64,000 nt of DNA from Natronomonas gomsonensis (GCF_024300825.1 NZ_CP101323.1:1364001-1428000); one strand, 5' to 3'; numbered from the stretch's first letter, positions 1-7,401 are shown. Notes: generated by a model from the letters alone, not told the origin. Translations and numbers: made by a program.

Positions 1-694
1 CACCGAGTTCGGTCAGCCGGACGGAGGGACCTGGGTCGTCCATGATGCCCTCGTGGGCTTCGGCTTCCTCCATGATGATGTCGGTGGCTTTCTCGATGTC
101 GTCGTCGTAGCCGATGCCGAAGACGAACTTCAGGCGGAGTTTGTTCGCGTCGACGGGGTTCTTGACGACGTTGTCAGTGAGTTGGGAGTTCGGGACGGTG
201 AGCAGTTCGTTGTCGAAGGTCCGCAGGCGCGTGACCCGAAGGCTGATGTCCTCGACGACGCCTGAGTTGCCGTCGAACTCTATCCAATCGCCGATTTTGA
301 ACGGCCTCTCGACGAAGATGAACACGCCGGCGACGAAGTTCGCGATAACGTCTTGCATCGCGAACCCGATGGCGAGCGTCGCCGCCGCGGCGACAGTCGC
401 AAGCGAGGTGAGGATGTTCCCGCGGCCGGAGGCGGCGAAAGCCGCACCGAGGGCGACGAAGACTATTATGAAGAAGAGAACCTTGTTCAAGGGCTTTTTC
501 GCATGACTGTCGAGACCGCGACGGTCCATCGCACGGCCGGCAAGCGGCAATACGAACGCCCGTCCGATGATGTAGACGAGGACGAACGCCACGATTCCGA
601 GTACGGCGTAGCCGATAGGGTTGGTGTACACCGGGGCAAGTCCGAACACGTCGGTGAGAACGTCGCTTACGGGATTGGTCTGAGCCGGTATCAT
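1..694 (-). CDS. MscS-family mechanosensitive ion channel (3' part outside window)
   Basis: Small-conductance mechanosensitive channel, releasing osmolytes on hypo-osmotic shock. About 231 residues from the N-terminus are visible and the C-terminus lies beyond base 1. The translation begins MIPAQTNPVSDVL and has a membrane segment near residues 25-45 (YAVLGIVAFVLVYIIG). A second segment precedes the Ala/Gly-rich pore helix, TVAAAATLAIGFAMQDVIANFVAG, which is the MscS signature. The beta domain follows (FKIGDWIEFDGNSGVVEDI, then LTVPNSQLTDNVVKNP). The ATG at 694 overlaps the stop of the upstream YhbY gene by four bases, so the two are probably co-transcribed. The family call is firm; the physiological role is inferred. 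Confidence 0.93.
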   Translation of the reverse strand, partial: MIPAQTNPVSDVLTDVFGLAPVYTNPIGYAVLGIVAFVLVYIIGRAFVLPLAGRAMDRRGLDSHAKKPLNKVLFFIIVFVALGAAFAASGRGNILTSLATVAAAATLAIGFAMQDVIANFVAGVFIFVERPFKIGDWIEFDGNSGVVEDISLRVTRLRTFDNELLTVPNSQLTDNVVKNPVDANKLRLKFVFGIGYDDDIEKATDIIMEEAEAHEGIMDDPGPSVRLTELG

Positions 695-939
695 CGATGG
701 AACACGGCCGTATGGCCACGTGTCTCGATTACTTCCCCGCTGACTCGCTCGGCGAGCTCCTCGGCCAGTTCCTCGGTCGTGGTGCCGCCACGTGCCGCCC
801 GAAGGAACTTCGCCTTCACGAGGTCGCGCTCCTGCAGTTGGTCCGACAGTTCCTCGACGACGGGGTCGAGGCCACCTTTCCCGACCCAGACGGTCACCTC
901 GACATCGTGGGCACGCTGACGCAAGTCCTTCTCCGACAT
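691..939 (-). CDS. YhbY/CRM-domain RNA-binding protein
   Basis: An 82-residue stand-alone CRM (CRS1-YhbY) domain. The central VWVGKGGLDPVVEELSDQL carries the family GxxG-type loop, and the C-terminus VIETRGHTAVFHR fits the last strand. CRM proteins bind RNA and in bacteria associate with pre-50S ribosomes; a ribosome or RNA-processing role here is inferred. It lies 74 bases downstream of the RNase P component 4 gene on the same strand, which fits an RNA-processing operon. Its stop overlaps the MscS start (ATGA). Confidence 0.93.
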   Translation of the reverse strand: MSEKDLRQRAHDVEVTVWVGKGGLDPVVEELSDQLQERDLVKAKFLRAARGGTTTEELAEELAERVSGEVIETRGHTAVFHR

Positions 940-1013
940 GCGCCTCCGTACTCGCGCCTTCGTTTTAAAGGATTAGTTTGCCGACGTGTATCGGGGGCGT
1001 CGAGGCCGTTTCG

Positions 1014-1289
1014 CTACTGGTATGGGTACCGCGCCTGGGCCCCACAGTCACAGGTGACCACGACGTGGCCGTCCCGCGTTCGGACCCGGGCGTTTCGACC
1101 CGGAATCAGATACGCATCACAGGCGTCGCAGGTGAACCGCTTGAACCGCTTCGGCAGCGGCAGGCGATTGCGTTCGGCGACCCGGCGCGCACGGCGGACG
1201 TACCGCTTTGCGAGGTCGTCGTTGCCCTCGCTGGCCGCCTCGCGGGCCAACTCGTGTAACCGCTCGATTCGCTCTGCGGCGACGCTCAC
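1014..1289 (-). CDS. rnp4: Ribonuclease P protein component 4 (Rpr2/Rpp21)
   Basis: Protein subunit of archaeal RNase P, which trims the 5' leader of pre-tRNA. The 91 residues start with an alpha-helical basic half (ERIERLHELAREAA, YVRRARRVAERNRL). A zinc-binding half follows, with Cys pairs CDAC and CDCG and the typical KRFTCDACDAYLIPG. The start is a GTG (MSVAAERIE). It leads a minus-strand group with the YhbY and MscS genes and is divergent from rps15. Length and motifs agree with haloarchaeal Rnp4. Confidence 0.95.
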   Translation of the reverse strand: MSVAAERIERLHELAREAASEGNDDLAKRYVRRARRVAERNRLPLPKRFKRFTCDACDAYLIPGRNARVRTRDGHVVVTCDCGAQARYPYQ

Positions 1290-1360
1290 GGCCCTGGGTT
1301 TTCGCCCGTCGCGTTTAGGCGTTCTGTAACGAGATGGGTCGAATCCCCGAGTAGAAACCG

Positions 1361-1366
1361 TTTAGT
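1361..1366 (+). promoter_or_regulatory. Candidate BoxA for the rps15 transcript
   Basis: TTTAGT preceded by a purine/C-rich stretch (AAACCG). With the usual 26-28 base spacing, transcription would start near 1388-1390, leaving a leader of about 140 bases before the rps15 ATG. This is long for haloarchaea, where leaderless mRNAs dominate. It is a weak match to the haloarchaeal TATA consensus. Confidence 0.4.
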
Positions 1367-1421
1367 GTCCGAGACGACCACGAACGAACGGGAACCGCAC
1401 GACCGCAAATCTGACTCGCCG

Positions 1422-1496
1422 GCCGATTGGTCGGCTCGGGATTGCGGTAGTGCTGGCGGAACGCCACCAGCGCCTTCGGGCCTGACGCGATACCGC
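1422..1496 (+). promoter_or_regulatory. Structured element (three-way junction) in the rps15 leader
   Basis: Seen directly: GCCGA/TCGGC forms a hairpin at 1422-1435. Then GCGGTA (1444-1449) pairs with TACCGC (1491-1496). This encloses one hairpin at 1452-1471 (GCTGG/CCAGC, or alternatively TGGCG/CGCCA) and another at 1472-1481 (GCC/GGC) closed by a cUUCGg tetraloop. The result is a three-way junction 35 bases before the S15 start codon. S15 binds a three-way junction in 16S rRNA and bacterial S15 represses its own mRNA through leader structures, so autoregulation is a reasonable inference. A separate small RNA or chance pairing in GC-rich DNA are alternatives. Confidence 0.45.
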
Positions 1497-1531
1497 CGAC
1501 TACGAGCGGTCCGTGCAGTTCCAACAGAAAC

Positions 1532-1996
1532 ATGGCACGAATGCATTCCCGCCGTCGAGGCTCGTCCGGTTCGGACCGGCCCGCGGCAGACGAACCGCCG
1601 GAGTGGAGCGACGTAGACGAAGACGCAATCGAAGAGCGCGTCGTCGAGTTGGCCGAGGAGGGGCACGACCCCAGCCAAATCGGCCTGAAACTGCGCGACG
1701 AGGGCGTCCAGGGCGTCCCGGTGCCGGACGTGAAACTCGCGACCGGCAAGAAGGTAACCGAAATCCTCGAGGCTAACGACGTGACCCCCGACTTCCCAGA
1801 GGACCTCCGGAACCTCATGGAGCGGGCCGTCCGTCTCCGCGACCACATGGAAGAACACCCCGGCGACGCCCAGAACAAGCGGGCACTCCAGAACACGGAG
1901 TCGAAGATTCGCCGGCTCGTCGACTACTACCGCGGCGACGAACTCGACGAGTCGTTCACCTACGAGTACGACGAAGCGAAGGAACTGCTGGAGTAA
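1532..1996 (+). CDS. rps15: 30S ribosomal protein S15 (uS15), archaeal type
   Basis: Primary 16S rRNA-binding protein of the small subunit platform, 154 residues. The archaeal/eukaryotic N-terminal extension (MARMHSRRRGSSGSDRP) precedes the S15 core. Recognisable stretches are DPSQIGLKLRDEGVQGVPVPD, then LMERAVRLRDHMEEHPGD, and the C-terminal SKIRRLVDYYRGDEL. The ATG at 1532 gives the conserved MARMHSRR start. It is the first gene of a plus-strand operon; the RecJ-like gene starts 7 bases after the stop. The leader upstream is discussed separately. Confidence 0.98.
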   Translation: MARMHSRRRGSSGSDRPAADEPPEWSDVDEDAIEERVVELAEEGHDPSQIGLKLRDEGVQGVPVPDVKLATGKKVTEILEANDVTPDFPEDLRNLMERAVRLRDHMEEHPGDAQNKRALQNTESKIRRLVDYYRGDELDESFTYEYDEAKELLE

Positions 1997-2003
1997 CAGT
2001 CAC

Positions 2004-3086
2004 ATGTCCGCCGCCGGCCACGAGGAACCCGTCGCCGACCGCGTCGCTTCGAGGCTCCGCGACGCCGACTTCGTTCGGCTCGTCGCGACAGCCGATGGCG
2101 ACGCGCTCGCGGCGACCGGCCTGCTCGCACGCGCGCTCCGAGAGTGTGACGTGCCGTATCAGGCCAGCCTCGCGGCCGTCCCCCGAACGCCTTCGACCGA
2201 CGCCGACTGCACGGTCGCAATCGGACACGCCACCGGCGACGTGACGCTGTCCTCGACGCCGCTGTCGGTGCGGGCGGTCGACGTAGCCCGGGTACTCGCC
2301 GCGGAATCAGTCGACCCCGAACTCGCCGTCGCGGGCGTGGTGTCCGCCGGGGTCGAGCCCTCGGGGTCGCTGCTCGAAGCCGTGGCCCTCGAACGGCACC
2401 TCGGCGTCGCCATCCCGACTGACGACCGCATCGACGGTCTCGCCGGGTCGACGCTGTTTCACGCGCCGTTCTCCGGCGACGAGACAGCCGTCGAGGAGGC
2501 GTTGGAGGGCTTCGACGGCGACGACCGCGAACTCGCCTCGCTCGTGGCACTGTCGGCGGTGCAGGACGCACCGCCGCGGGCCGCCGAGGCAGTCGAGCGG
2601 GCGCTGTACCCCTACGACTGCGACCGGTTCGAGACGCTCGGCGGCTACGCCGACGTGCTCGATGCGGTCGCCCGGGAGCGACCCGGTACGGGAATCGCGC
2701 TCGCACTCGGTAACGGCGTCGAATCCGCGGCGCTGGAGTCCTGGCGAAGCCACGGCCAGCGCGCCCACGAGGCGCTTCGAACGGCCAACACCGGCCGCTA
2801 CGACGGCGTCTTCGTCGCTCGCTGTGACGCGACCGATGAGGGGGATACCCCCCTCGGAACGGTCGCTCGCCTGCTGTTCGCCTACCGCTCGCCGGAGCCG
2901 GTCGCACTCGCCGTCACCGACGGCGAGGCGGCCGTCGTCGCCGAGGCCGACTCGGCGGCAGCCGACGCCCTCGGTGCCGCGGCAGCCGACCTCGACGGCC
3001 GGTCGACCGCCCGCGATGGCCACGGCGCAGCGACGTTCGACGGCACGGCGACCGACTACGTCGCGGCGTTCAGGGAGGCACTATGA
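2004..3086 (+). CDS. RecJ/Cdc45-like protein with degenerate DHH motifs
   Basis: A 360-residue protein in the position where archaea carry a RecJ-like gene between rps15 and pcc1. The N-terminal VATADGDALAATGLLARAL corresponds to motif I of DHH phosphoesterases (normally DxDGxxA), but the first Asp is replaced. The later DHH motif is also not intact: the expected place reads CTVAIGHATGD. The C-terminal half is Ala-rich and DHHA1-like only in outline. The family links to replication (GINS partners, Cdc45) and single-strand DNA degradation. Loss of metal ligands suggests a structural, Cdc45-like role rather than nuclease activity; this is inference. Its stop overlaps the pcc1 start by four bases. 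Confidence 0.8.
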   Translation: MSAAGHEEPVADRVASRLRDADFVRLVATADGDALAATGLLARALRECDVPYQASLAAVPRTPSTDADCTVAIGHATGDVTLSSTPLSVRAVDVARVLAAESVDPELAVAGVVSAGVEPSGSLLEAVALERHLGVAIPTDDRIDGLAGSTLFHAPFSGDETAVEEALEGFDGDDRELASLVALSAVQDAPPRAAEAVERALYPYDCDRFETLGGYADVLDAVARERPGTGIALALGNGVESAALESWRSHGQRAHEALRTANTGRYDGVFVARCDATDEGDTPLGTVARLLFAYRSPEPVALAVTDGEAAVVAEADSAAADALGAAAADLDGRSTARDGHGAATFDGTATDYVAAFREAL

Positions 3087-3304
3087 AGCGAGCGACCATC
3101 CGGACGACCCACGACCACCCCGAGTTGGTGGCCGCGGCGCTCGTCCCGGACAACACAGACGAGATGTCGACCCGCGTGACCGACTCGGTGGTCGAGACGA
3201 CCATCGAACGGGACTCGACGGGCGGCCTCCGAACGACGGCGGACGACTACGTGACGAACCTCACAGTAGCACAGCAGATAATCGACACGACAACCCAATC
3301 ATGA
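3083..3304 (+). CDS. pcc1: KEOPS complex subunit Pcc1
   Basis: A 73-residue subunit of KEOPS, the complex that makes the t6A37 modification of ANN-decoding tRNAs; Pcc1 is the dimerisation platform for Kae1. Diagnostic stretches are the N-terminal ATIRTTHDHPELVAAALVPDN and the C-terminal TTADDYVTNLTVAQQI, matching the small alpha/beta Pcc1 fold. It is translationally coupled on both sides: ATG overlaps the RecJ-like stop and its own stop overlaps the rps3ae ATG. Clustering with ribosomal protein genes supports the call. Confidence 0.93.
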   Translation: MKRATIRTTHDHPELVAAALVPDNTDEMSTRVTDSVVETTIERDSTGGLRTTADDYVTNLTVAQQIIDTTTQS

Positions 3305-3948
3305 GCGAACGATCCGTATCCAAGCGTAGAGAGGAGAAGCGATGGTACACCGTGATGGCCCCCGAGATGTTCGACCGGGCCGAACTCGGTGAGACCCCCG
3401 CAGACGACCCCGAGCAGGTGTACGACCGCACCATCGAGACGACGCTCGGCGAACTGAACAACGACCCAAGCGAGAACAACACGAAACTGACGTTCCAGAT
3501 TTCGGACGTGGGCAGCGACGCCGCCTACACCGACTTCATCCAGCACGAACTCACCCGGGACTACCTGCGCAGTCTCACCCGCCGCGGCACCTCGAAGGTC
3601 GACGCCTTCGTTACGGTGCTGACGACGGACGACTACCGCGTGCAGGTCCAGCCCGTCGCCTACACGACGAAGTCGGCCGACCGCAGCCAGGAGAAGGCTA
3701 TCCGGCGTGTGATGATTGACCTCGTCGAGGAGGCCGGCGCGGAGCGAACCTTCGAGGGGCTCGTCGAGAGCATCGTCGAAGGCCGACTCTCCTCGGCCAT
3801 CTACAACGAGGCCAAGACCATCTACCCGCTTCGACGCGTCGAAATCCAGAAGACCCGCCTCGAAGCGCGACCCTCCGAAGTCGCCGCCGAGGAGGAAGCC
3901 AGCGTCGACGTCGACGAAGAGGACGTCGCCGTCGACGACGAGGAGTAA
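3301..3948 (+). CDS. rps3ae: 30S ribosomal protein S3Ae (eS1)
   Basis: Archaeal/eukaryotic small-subunit protein eS1, 215 residues. Motifs include KRREEKRWYTVMAPEMFDRAELGET at the N-terminus and the central KLTFQISDVGSDAAYTDFIQHELTRDYLRSL. Next come RRGTSKVDAFVTVLTTDDYRV and then VMIDLVEEAGAERTFEGLVESIV. The acidic tail DVDEEDVAVDDEE is a typical halophilic addition. The ATG at 3301 overlaps the pcc1 stop by four bases and is the last gene of the operon. A T-rich stretch (3963-3977) after the stop could serve as terminator. Confidence 0.97.
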   Translation: MSERSVSKRREEKRWYTVMAPEMFDRAELGETPADDPEQVYDRTIETTLGELNNDPSENNTKLTFQISDVGSDAAYTDFIQHELTRDYLRSLTRRGTSKVDAFVTVLTTDDYRVQVQPVAYTTKSADRSQEKAIRRVMIDLVEEAGAERTFEGLVESIVEGRLSSAIYNEAKTIYPLRRVEIQKTRLEARPSEVAAEEEASVDVDEEDVAVDDEE

Positions 3949-4007
3949 TCGGACGCGAATTCGAATTTCTCGTTTCTTCGAGCGTCGAGCGGCCGCGCCG
4001 TCGAATC

Positions 4008-4421
4008 CTATTCTGAGACGACGATGACGCCGACCATGCCTTTCCGCTCGTGGGGGATACAGAAGTAGCCGTGTTCGCCCGCGACCTCGAAGGTGTGTTC
4101 GAAGGTGTCGCCGGGTTGGATGTTGCCGCTCCCATCGGATTCCCACGCCGTACGTGCCGCGTCGGTCGACTCGAAGCCACCCGACGCGAAGAACGCCGCG
4201 CCCTCCGGAAGCGCCGACTCGTAGGCGGTGACGGTGTGGCCGCGAGAGCCGTTGTTGCCCCAGACGACGGTGTCTCCCACCGATACCTCGTAGCGCTCGG
4301 GGACGAAGGCGTTCGACGACATGCCGATGTCGTAGTCGCCATCGGAGAGCGTCGCCTCCAGACAGCCCGCGAGCGGAACCGCCGCCGTTCCCGCCGCCGC
4401 GATGAACGACCGTCTGTCCAT
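4008..4421 (-). CDS. Halocyanin-like blue copper lipoprotein
   Basis: Exported plastocyanin-fold electron carrier, 137 residues. The N-terminus MDRRSFIAAAGTAAVPLAGC has a twin-arginine motif and a lipobox with Cys20, as in halocyanins that are Tat-exported and lipid-anchored. Type-1 copper ligands are visible: His in SRGHTVTAYE, then Cys, His and Met in GYFCIPHERKGMVG. The ATG at 4421 is chosen because longer in-frame upstream sequence has no conserved character and the Tat motif starts here. It is divergent from the phosphatidyltransferase gene. A role in the respiratory chain is likely but the partner is unknown. Confidence 0.93.
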   Translation of the reverse strand: MDRRSFIAAAGTAAVPLAGCLEATLSDGDYDIGMSSNAFVPERYEVSVGDTVVWGNNGSRGHTVTAYESALPEGAAFFASGGFESTDAARTAWESDGSGNIQPGDTFEHTFEVAGEHGYFCIPHERKGMVGVIVVSE

Positions 4422-4508
4422 ACATTGAGTGAGGACCGAACGGCAATAGGCGGCCCGGTTCCGGACGGAAGCGAACGTACTAAGACGGGCCTCTTCGACC
4501 GGAGATTC

Positions 4509-5192
4509 ATGCAGCCGCGCTTCGTGGGGCGACTCGGCCTCGCCGACGCCATCACGGTCGCCAACGCGGCGCTGGGCTTCGTCGCCGCAGCCGTCGCGAT
4601 GACCGACCCGGCGCTGGCCGCCCGACTCGTCTTGCTCGCGGCTATCGCGGACGGCCTCGACGGCGTCATCGCCCGCACCCGCGGCGGGACGCCGGTCGGT
4701 GACTTTCTCGATTCCCTCGCGGACGTGGCGTCGTTCGGCGTCGCCCCCGCCGTCTTCGTCTACGCCGTCGTCACCGACGGCGGGACGGCCGCCCTCGACA
4801 CCCCGCTTTTCGTCGCCTCCCTCGCCGTCCCCGCCCTGTTCGTTGCGATGGCGGTCGTCCGACTCGGATTCTACATGCTCGACGACCGCCACAGCCCCGA
4901 AACCGAGGGCGTCCAGACGACGCTCGCGGCAACCATCCTCGCGGTGTCGTATCTCGCCGGCATCACGAACCCGACGGTACTCCTCGCCGCCACCGCCGTT
5001 TTCGTCTATCTGATGGTCGCCGCGATAACGTACCCCGAACTGTACGCCCGCGATGCGATAATCCTCGGTGGACTGCAGGCACTTGCAGTCCTCTTTCCGA
5101 CCGCTATCGACCGGATGTTTCCCCGGGCGCTGCTGTTGTTCGCCGTTGCCTACCTCGTGTTAGCGCCGTTCATCTACTGGCGGGAGACGTGA
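4509..5192 (+). CDS. CDP-alcohol phosphatidyltransferase, PssA-like
   Basis: Membrane enzyme joining a CDP-activated lipid to an alcohol headgroup, 227 residues. The catalytic motif is DGLDGVIARTRGG followed by GDFLDSLAD, fitting D-x2-DG-x2-AR-x7-G-x3-D-x3-D; the spacer is one residue shorter than the common x8. The following VASFGVAPAVFVYAVV is characteristic of phosphatidylserine synthase-like members. Several membrane segments follow, up to LLLFAVAYLVLAPFIYW. Start ATG 4509 is preceded by a TATA-like ACTAAG near 4478. Archaetidylserine synthesis is the most likely role; headgroup specificity is inferred. Confidence 0.88.
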   Translation: MQPRFVGRLGLADAITVANAALGFVAAAVAMTDPALAARLVLLAAIADGLDGVIARTRGGTPVGDFLDSLADVASFGVAPAVFVYAVVTDGGTAALDTPLFVASLAVPALFVAMAVVRLGFYMLDDRHSPETEGVQTTLAATILAVSYLAGITNPTVLLAATAVFVYLMVAAITYPELYARDAIILGGLQALAVLFPTAIDRMFPRALLLFAVAYLVLAPFIYWRET

Positions 5193-5261
5193 CGGGGCAG
5201 GAAGGGATAGAGTGAGAGTAGTTGGCTCGCGTGAATCGGTCAGTAGAGGTGTGTATAGCGG

Positions 5262-5289
5262 CTCTTTTCCCCAAAAGAGTTTATGAAAT
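5262..5289 (+). promoter_or_regulatory. Inverted repeat and BoxA upstream of the lipoprotein gene
   Basis: A perfect 7-base inverted repeat CTCTTTT-cccc-AAAAGAG (5262-5279) abuts a TATA-like TTTATGAAAT (5280-5289). The BoxA is 28 bases before the ATG at 5308, the spacing of a leaderless haloarchaeal promoter. The repeat could be a regulator site overlapping the BRE, or the terminator of the upstream phosphatidyltransferase gene; the two are not exclusive. Confidence 0.5.
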
Positions 5290-5307
5290 AAGCATTGAGT
5301 GGTGCAC

Positions 5308-5733
5308 ATGCCGTCCATGTCGCGCCGTGACGCTCTCAAGGGTGTGGTAGTGAGTATCGGGGGCTTAGTCACTGCTGGCTGCACGGCCTTGGATGGGAGC
5401 ACAGATGGAAGTCTCGAACTTATCAACTTGTCTTCTGAACCCATCTATTTCACTGTGTCCGCCGAGTCTACAGAGAAGCCAGACAACCAGCAGACACCGA
5501 TGTTCAGAACGCAGTATTACGCCACTCCAGAGAAAGGCGTCATTCTCCCAAACGCGCTCACAGGAGACGAATACCGTGTCTCTATCCTTGTTCATGAAGA
5601 GACTGCTGGTGACCCCGGCTCAACGCTTGCGAGCGGACAAACAACGTTCGCTCCAAGTACGCAAGAACCGACCCTGTACGTTCGCTATGACTTCCAGAGC
5701 AACGAATCAGTCACGTTCGATGCTGGCCAGTAA
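5308..5733 (+). CDS. Putative Tat-exported lipoprotein, function unknown
   Basis: About 141 residues. The N-terminus MPSMSRRDALKGVVVSIGG has a twin-arginine SRRDALK motif, and LVTAGC is a lipobox, so the product is probably a lipid-anchored surface protein. The rest is a small, probably beta-rich domain (ELINLSSEPIYFTVSAES and PTLYVRYDFQSNESVTF) that I do not recognise. ATG 5308 is preferred over GTG 5299 because it fits a leaderless promoter; ATG 5317 is also possible. Codon use is visibly AT-richer than in its neighbours and the flanks are non-coding, so recent acquisition is plausible. Confidence 0.75.
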   Translation: MPSMSRRDALKGVVVSIGGLVTAGCTALDGSTDGSLELINLSSEPIYFTVSAESTEKPDNQQTPMFRTQYYATPEKGVILPNALTGDEYRVSILVHEETAGDPGSTLASGQTTFAPSTQEPTLYVRYDFQSNESVTFDAGQ

Positions 5734-5827
5734 CTGGTAGGGAGCGAACAACCCAATGGTTCGTCTGTACCGAGCGAAGAATTCACGAATGATTCTCCCT
5801 AAGAATTCAGATGACTAACAGCTGAGT

Positions 5828-5966
5828 AGCATCCGCGAGGGCGGCGAAGCCGCCCGAAGCGGTTCACGCCGCGCGAGCGGAGTGAGCGCGGCGGCAAGGC
5901 GGGTGACCGTAGGGAACCCGCCGCCGCTTTTTCATCGAAGTTTTTGCCGGGCGCCGCAGGCGCCCG
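5828..5966 (+). repeat. Hairpin-rich intergenic element, copy A
   Basis: Conserved framework words alternate with unrelated hairpins. The order is AGCATCCGCG (5828-5837), then the stem GGCGGC-gaa-GCCGCC, then GCGGTTCACGC (5859-5869). A G/C hairpin cluster follows, then GCTTTTTCATCGAAGTTTTT (5926-5945), and finally CGGGCGCC-gca-GGCGCCCG (5948-5966). The same framework in the same order occurs inverted at 21664-21839. It may be a mobile non-coding repeat, a transcription terminator between the lipoprotein and HEAT genes, or a nucleoid site; function is unknown. Confidence 0.7.
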
Positions 5967-6024
5967 TGCAAAAAGTTCGGTGTGAAGGGAAACGCTCTTG
6001 GCTTATTCTTTCGGATACCCATAC

Positions 6025-7401
6025 ATGAGCAACGGGGACGACGAGAACGCTGACGCCCCCGAGGACGCCGCCGACGAGGAGGCGCCCGCGGACGCCGAAG
6101 AACCGACGGACGCATCGGAGCCGTCCGAAGAGACTACGGAGGAACCTGCCGAGGAAGCCCCCGACGAAACCGAGGGCGTGCCGGCGACGGAGGTCACCGT
6201 CGAGACCCTCGAAGAGACACTCGACGAGGTGGCCGCCGCCGTCGAAGAAGCCGAGACGGAAGCCGACCTCGACGACGCCGAGGCGAAACTCGACGGGGCC
6301 GAATCGGACCTCGAAGCCGCTGATTTCGAGGAACCCGAGGACGAAGACGAGGAGGACCCGACCGAGGCGCTGCAGTCCCGCGTCAACGACCTCCGTGGCG
6401 ACATCGAGGAAGCCCGCGGTCCCTACGCCGAGGACGTCGAGGAGACCGTCGCCGCGGCGGCGGAGACGGTCCGAGAGACGCGGTGGACCGAGGACGGGGA
6501 ACCCGACGTTCATGCCGCCGTCGAGACGTTCCTCGCCGATGCAAGCGAGGAGGTCGGCGCGGACTTCAACGCTGGCGATGACCTCGACTCGCAGGCCGAC
6601 GCGCTCGAACGCGCCGGCACCGCCATCGTGGACGCCGGTCTCGACGCCGACGACGACGCCGACACCATCGCGGCGCTGGTCGAAATCGCCGAAACGCTCG
6701 AAGACGACCTCGAGGATGCCGAAGAGTGGAGCGACCTGACGGTCGTCGAGCAACTGACCGCCCAGGGGTTCTACGACCGGATGAACGCCGAGAACCGCAA
6801 GGACTTCCCGCCGGAACTCACCGCGATTCGACTCGCGGAGGCCGAAAACGATCCCGAGCGCATCCTGCTCGCCATGGAGAACCTCGAATCGGACTTCATG
6901 CAGGAGAACTGTATCGACGCGCTCCGTCGGATGGGCTCGGAGGAGGCCTTCGAGGTCATGCACGAACGCGCCCAGAAGCGCAAGCGACCGGAAATCGAAG
7001 TGCTGGGCAAAATCGGCGACGAGCGTGCCGTCGACACCCTCGTCGAGTTCGTCGACGGGGGCAACCCGCCGCTGCAGAAGGTTACGCTCCGTGCGCTCGG
7101 CGAAATCGGCAGCGACGAGGCGACCCAAGCCGTCGCTAACGCTCTCGACGACGAGGAGAGCGTCGTCCGCTCACAGGCCGCCCGAGCGTTGGGTCTCATC
7201 GGCGACACCCGCGCAATCGACCCCCTCAGCGACACTCTCGGCGACGAGAGCGAGGACGATTCGGTTCGTGCCTCCGCCGCGTGGGCGCTCGTCCAAATCG
7301 GCACCGAGCGAGCGCTCGAAGCCGCCGCCGAGTACGACGACGACCGAGCCTACACCGTGCAGGCCGAAGCCGAGAAGGCCCGCGACGCGACCGCGGCCTG
7401 A
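6025..7401 (+). CDS. HEAT-repeat protein with acidic coiled N-terminus
   Basis: 458 residues. Residues 1-130 are extremely acidic and Ala/Glu-rich low complexity, with a probable coiled coil around the repeated AAVEEAETEADLDDAEAKL type sequence. The C-terminal third holds HEAT-like repeats: VLGKIGDERAVDTLVEFV, then ALGEIGSDEATQAVANAL, ALGLIGDTRAIDPLSDTL and ALVQIGTERALEAAAEY. HEAT arrays mediate protein contacts; no enzyme motif is visible. The start at 6025 is chosen because an upstream in-frame ATG (5998) would add only residues encoded by promoter-like DNA (CTTATTC near 6002). Partner and function are unknown. Confidence 0.88.
   Translation: MSNGDDENADAPEDAADEEAPADAEEPTDASEPSEETTEEPAEEAPDETEGVPATEVTVETLEETLDEVAAAVEEAETEADLDDAEAKLDGAESDLEAADFEEPEDEDEEDPTEALQSRVNDLRGDIEEARGPYAEDVEETVAAAAETVRETRWTEDGEPDVHAAVETFLADASEEVGADFNAGDDLDSQADALERAGTAIVDAGLDADDDADTIAALVEIAETLEDDLEDAEEWSDLTVVEQLTAQGFYDRMNAENRKDFPPELTAIRLAEAENDPERILLAMENLESDFMQENCIDALRRMGSEEAFEVMHERAQKRKRPEIEVLGKIGDERAVDTLVEFVDGGNPPLQKVTLRALGEIGSDEATQAVANALDDEESVVRSQAARALGLIGDTRAIDPLSDTLGDESEDDSVRASAAWALVQIGTERALEAAAEYDDDRAYTVQAEAEKARDATAA

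Noticed and set aside
1335-1350. GGTCGAATCCCC resembling a tRNA T-arm
   Set aside because: There is no matching acceptor, D or anticodon arm upstream and no CCA-adjacent stem, so no tRNA can be folded.
1960-2907. Minus-strand frame of 315 codons opposite the RecJ-like gene
   Set aside because: Arg-rich repetitive translation typical of antisense GC-rich frames; the plus-strand gene overlaps pcc1 in proper operon fashion.
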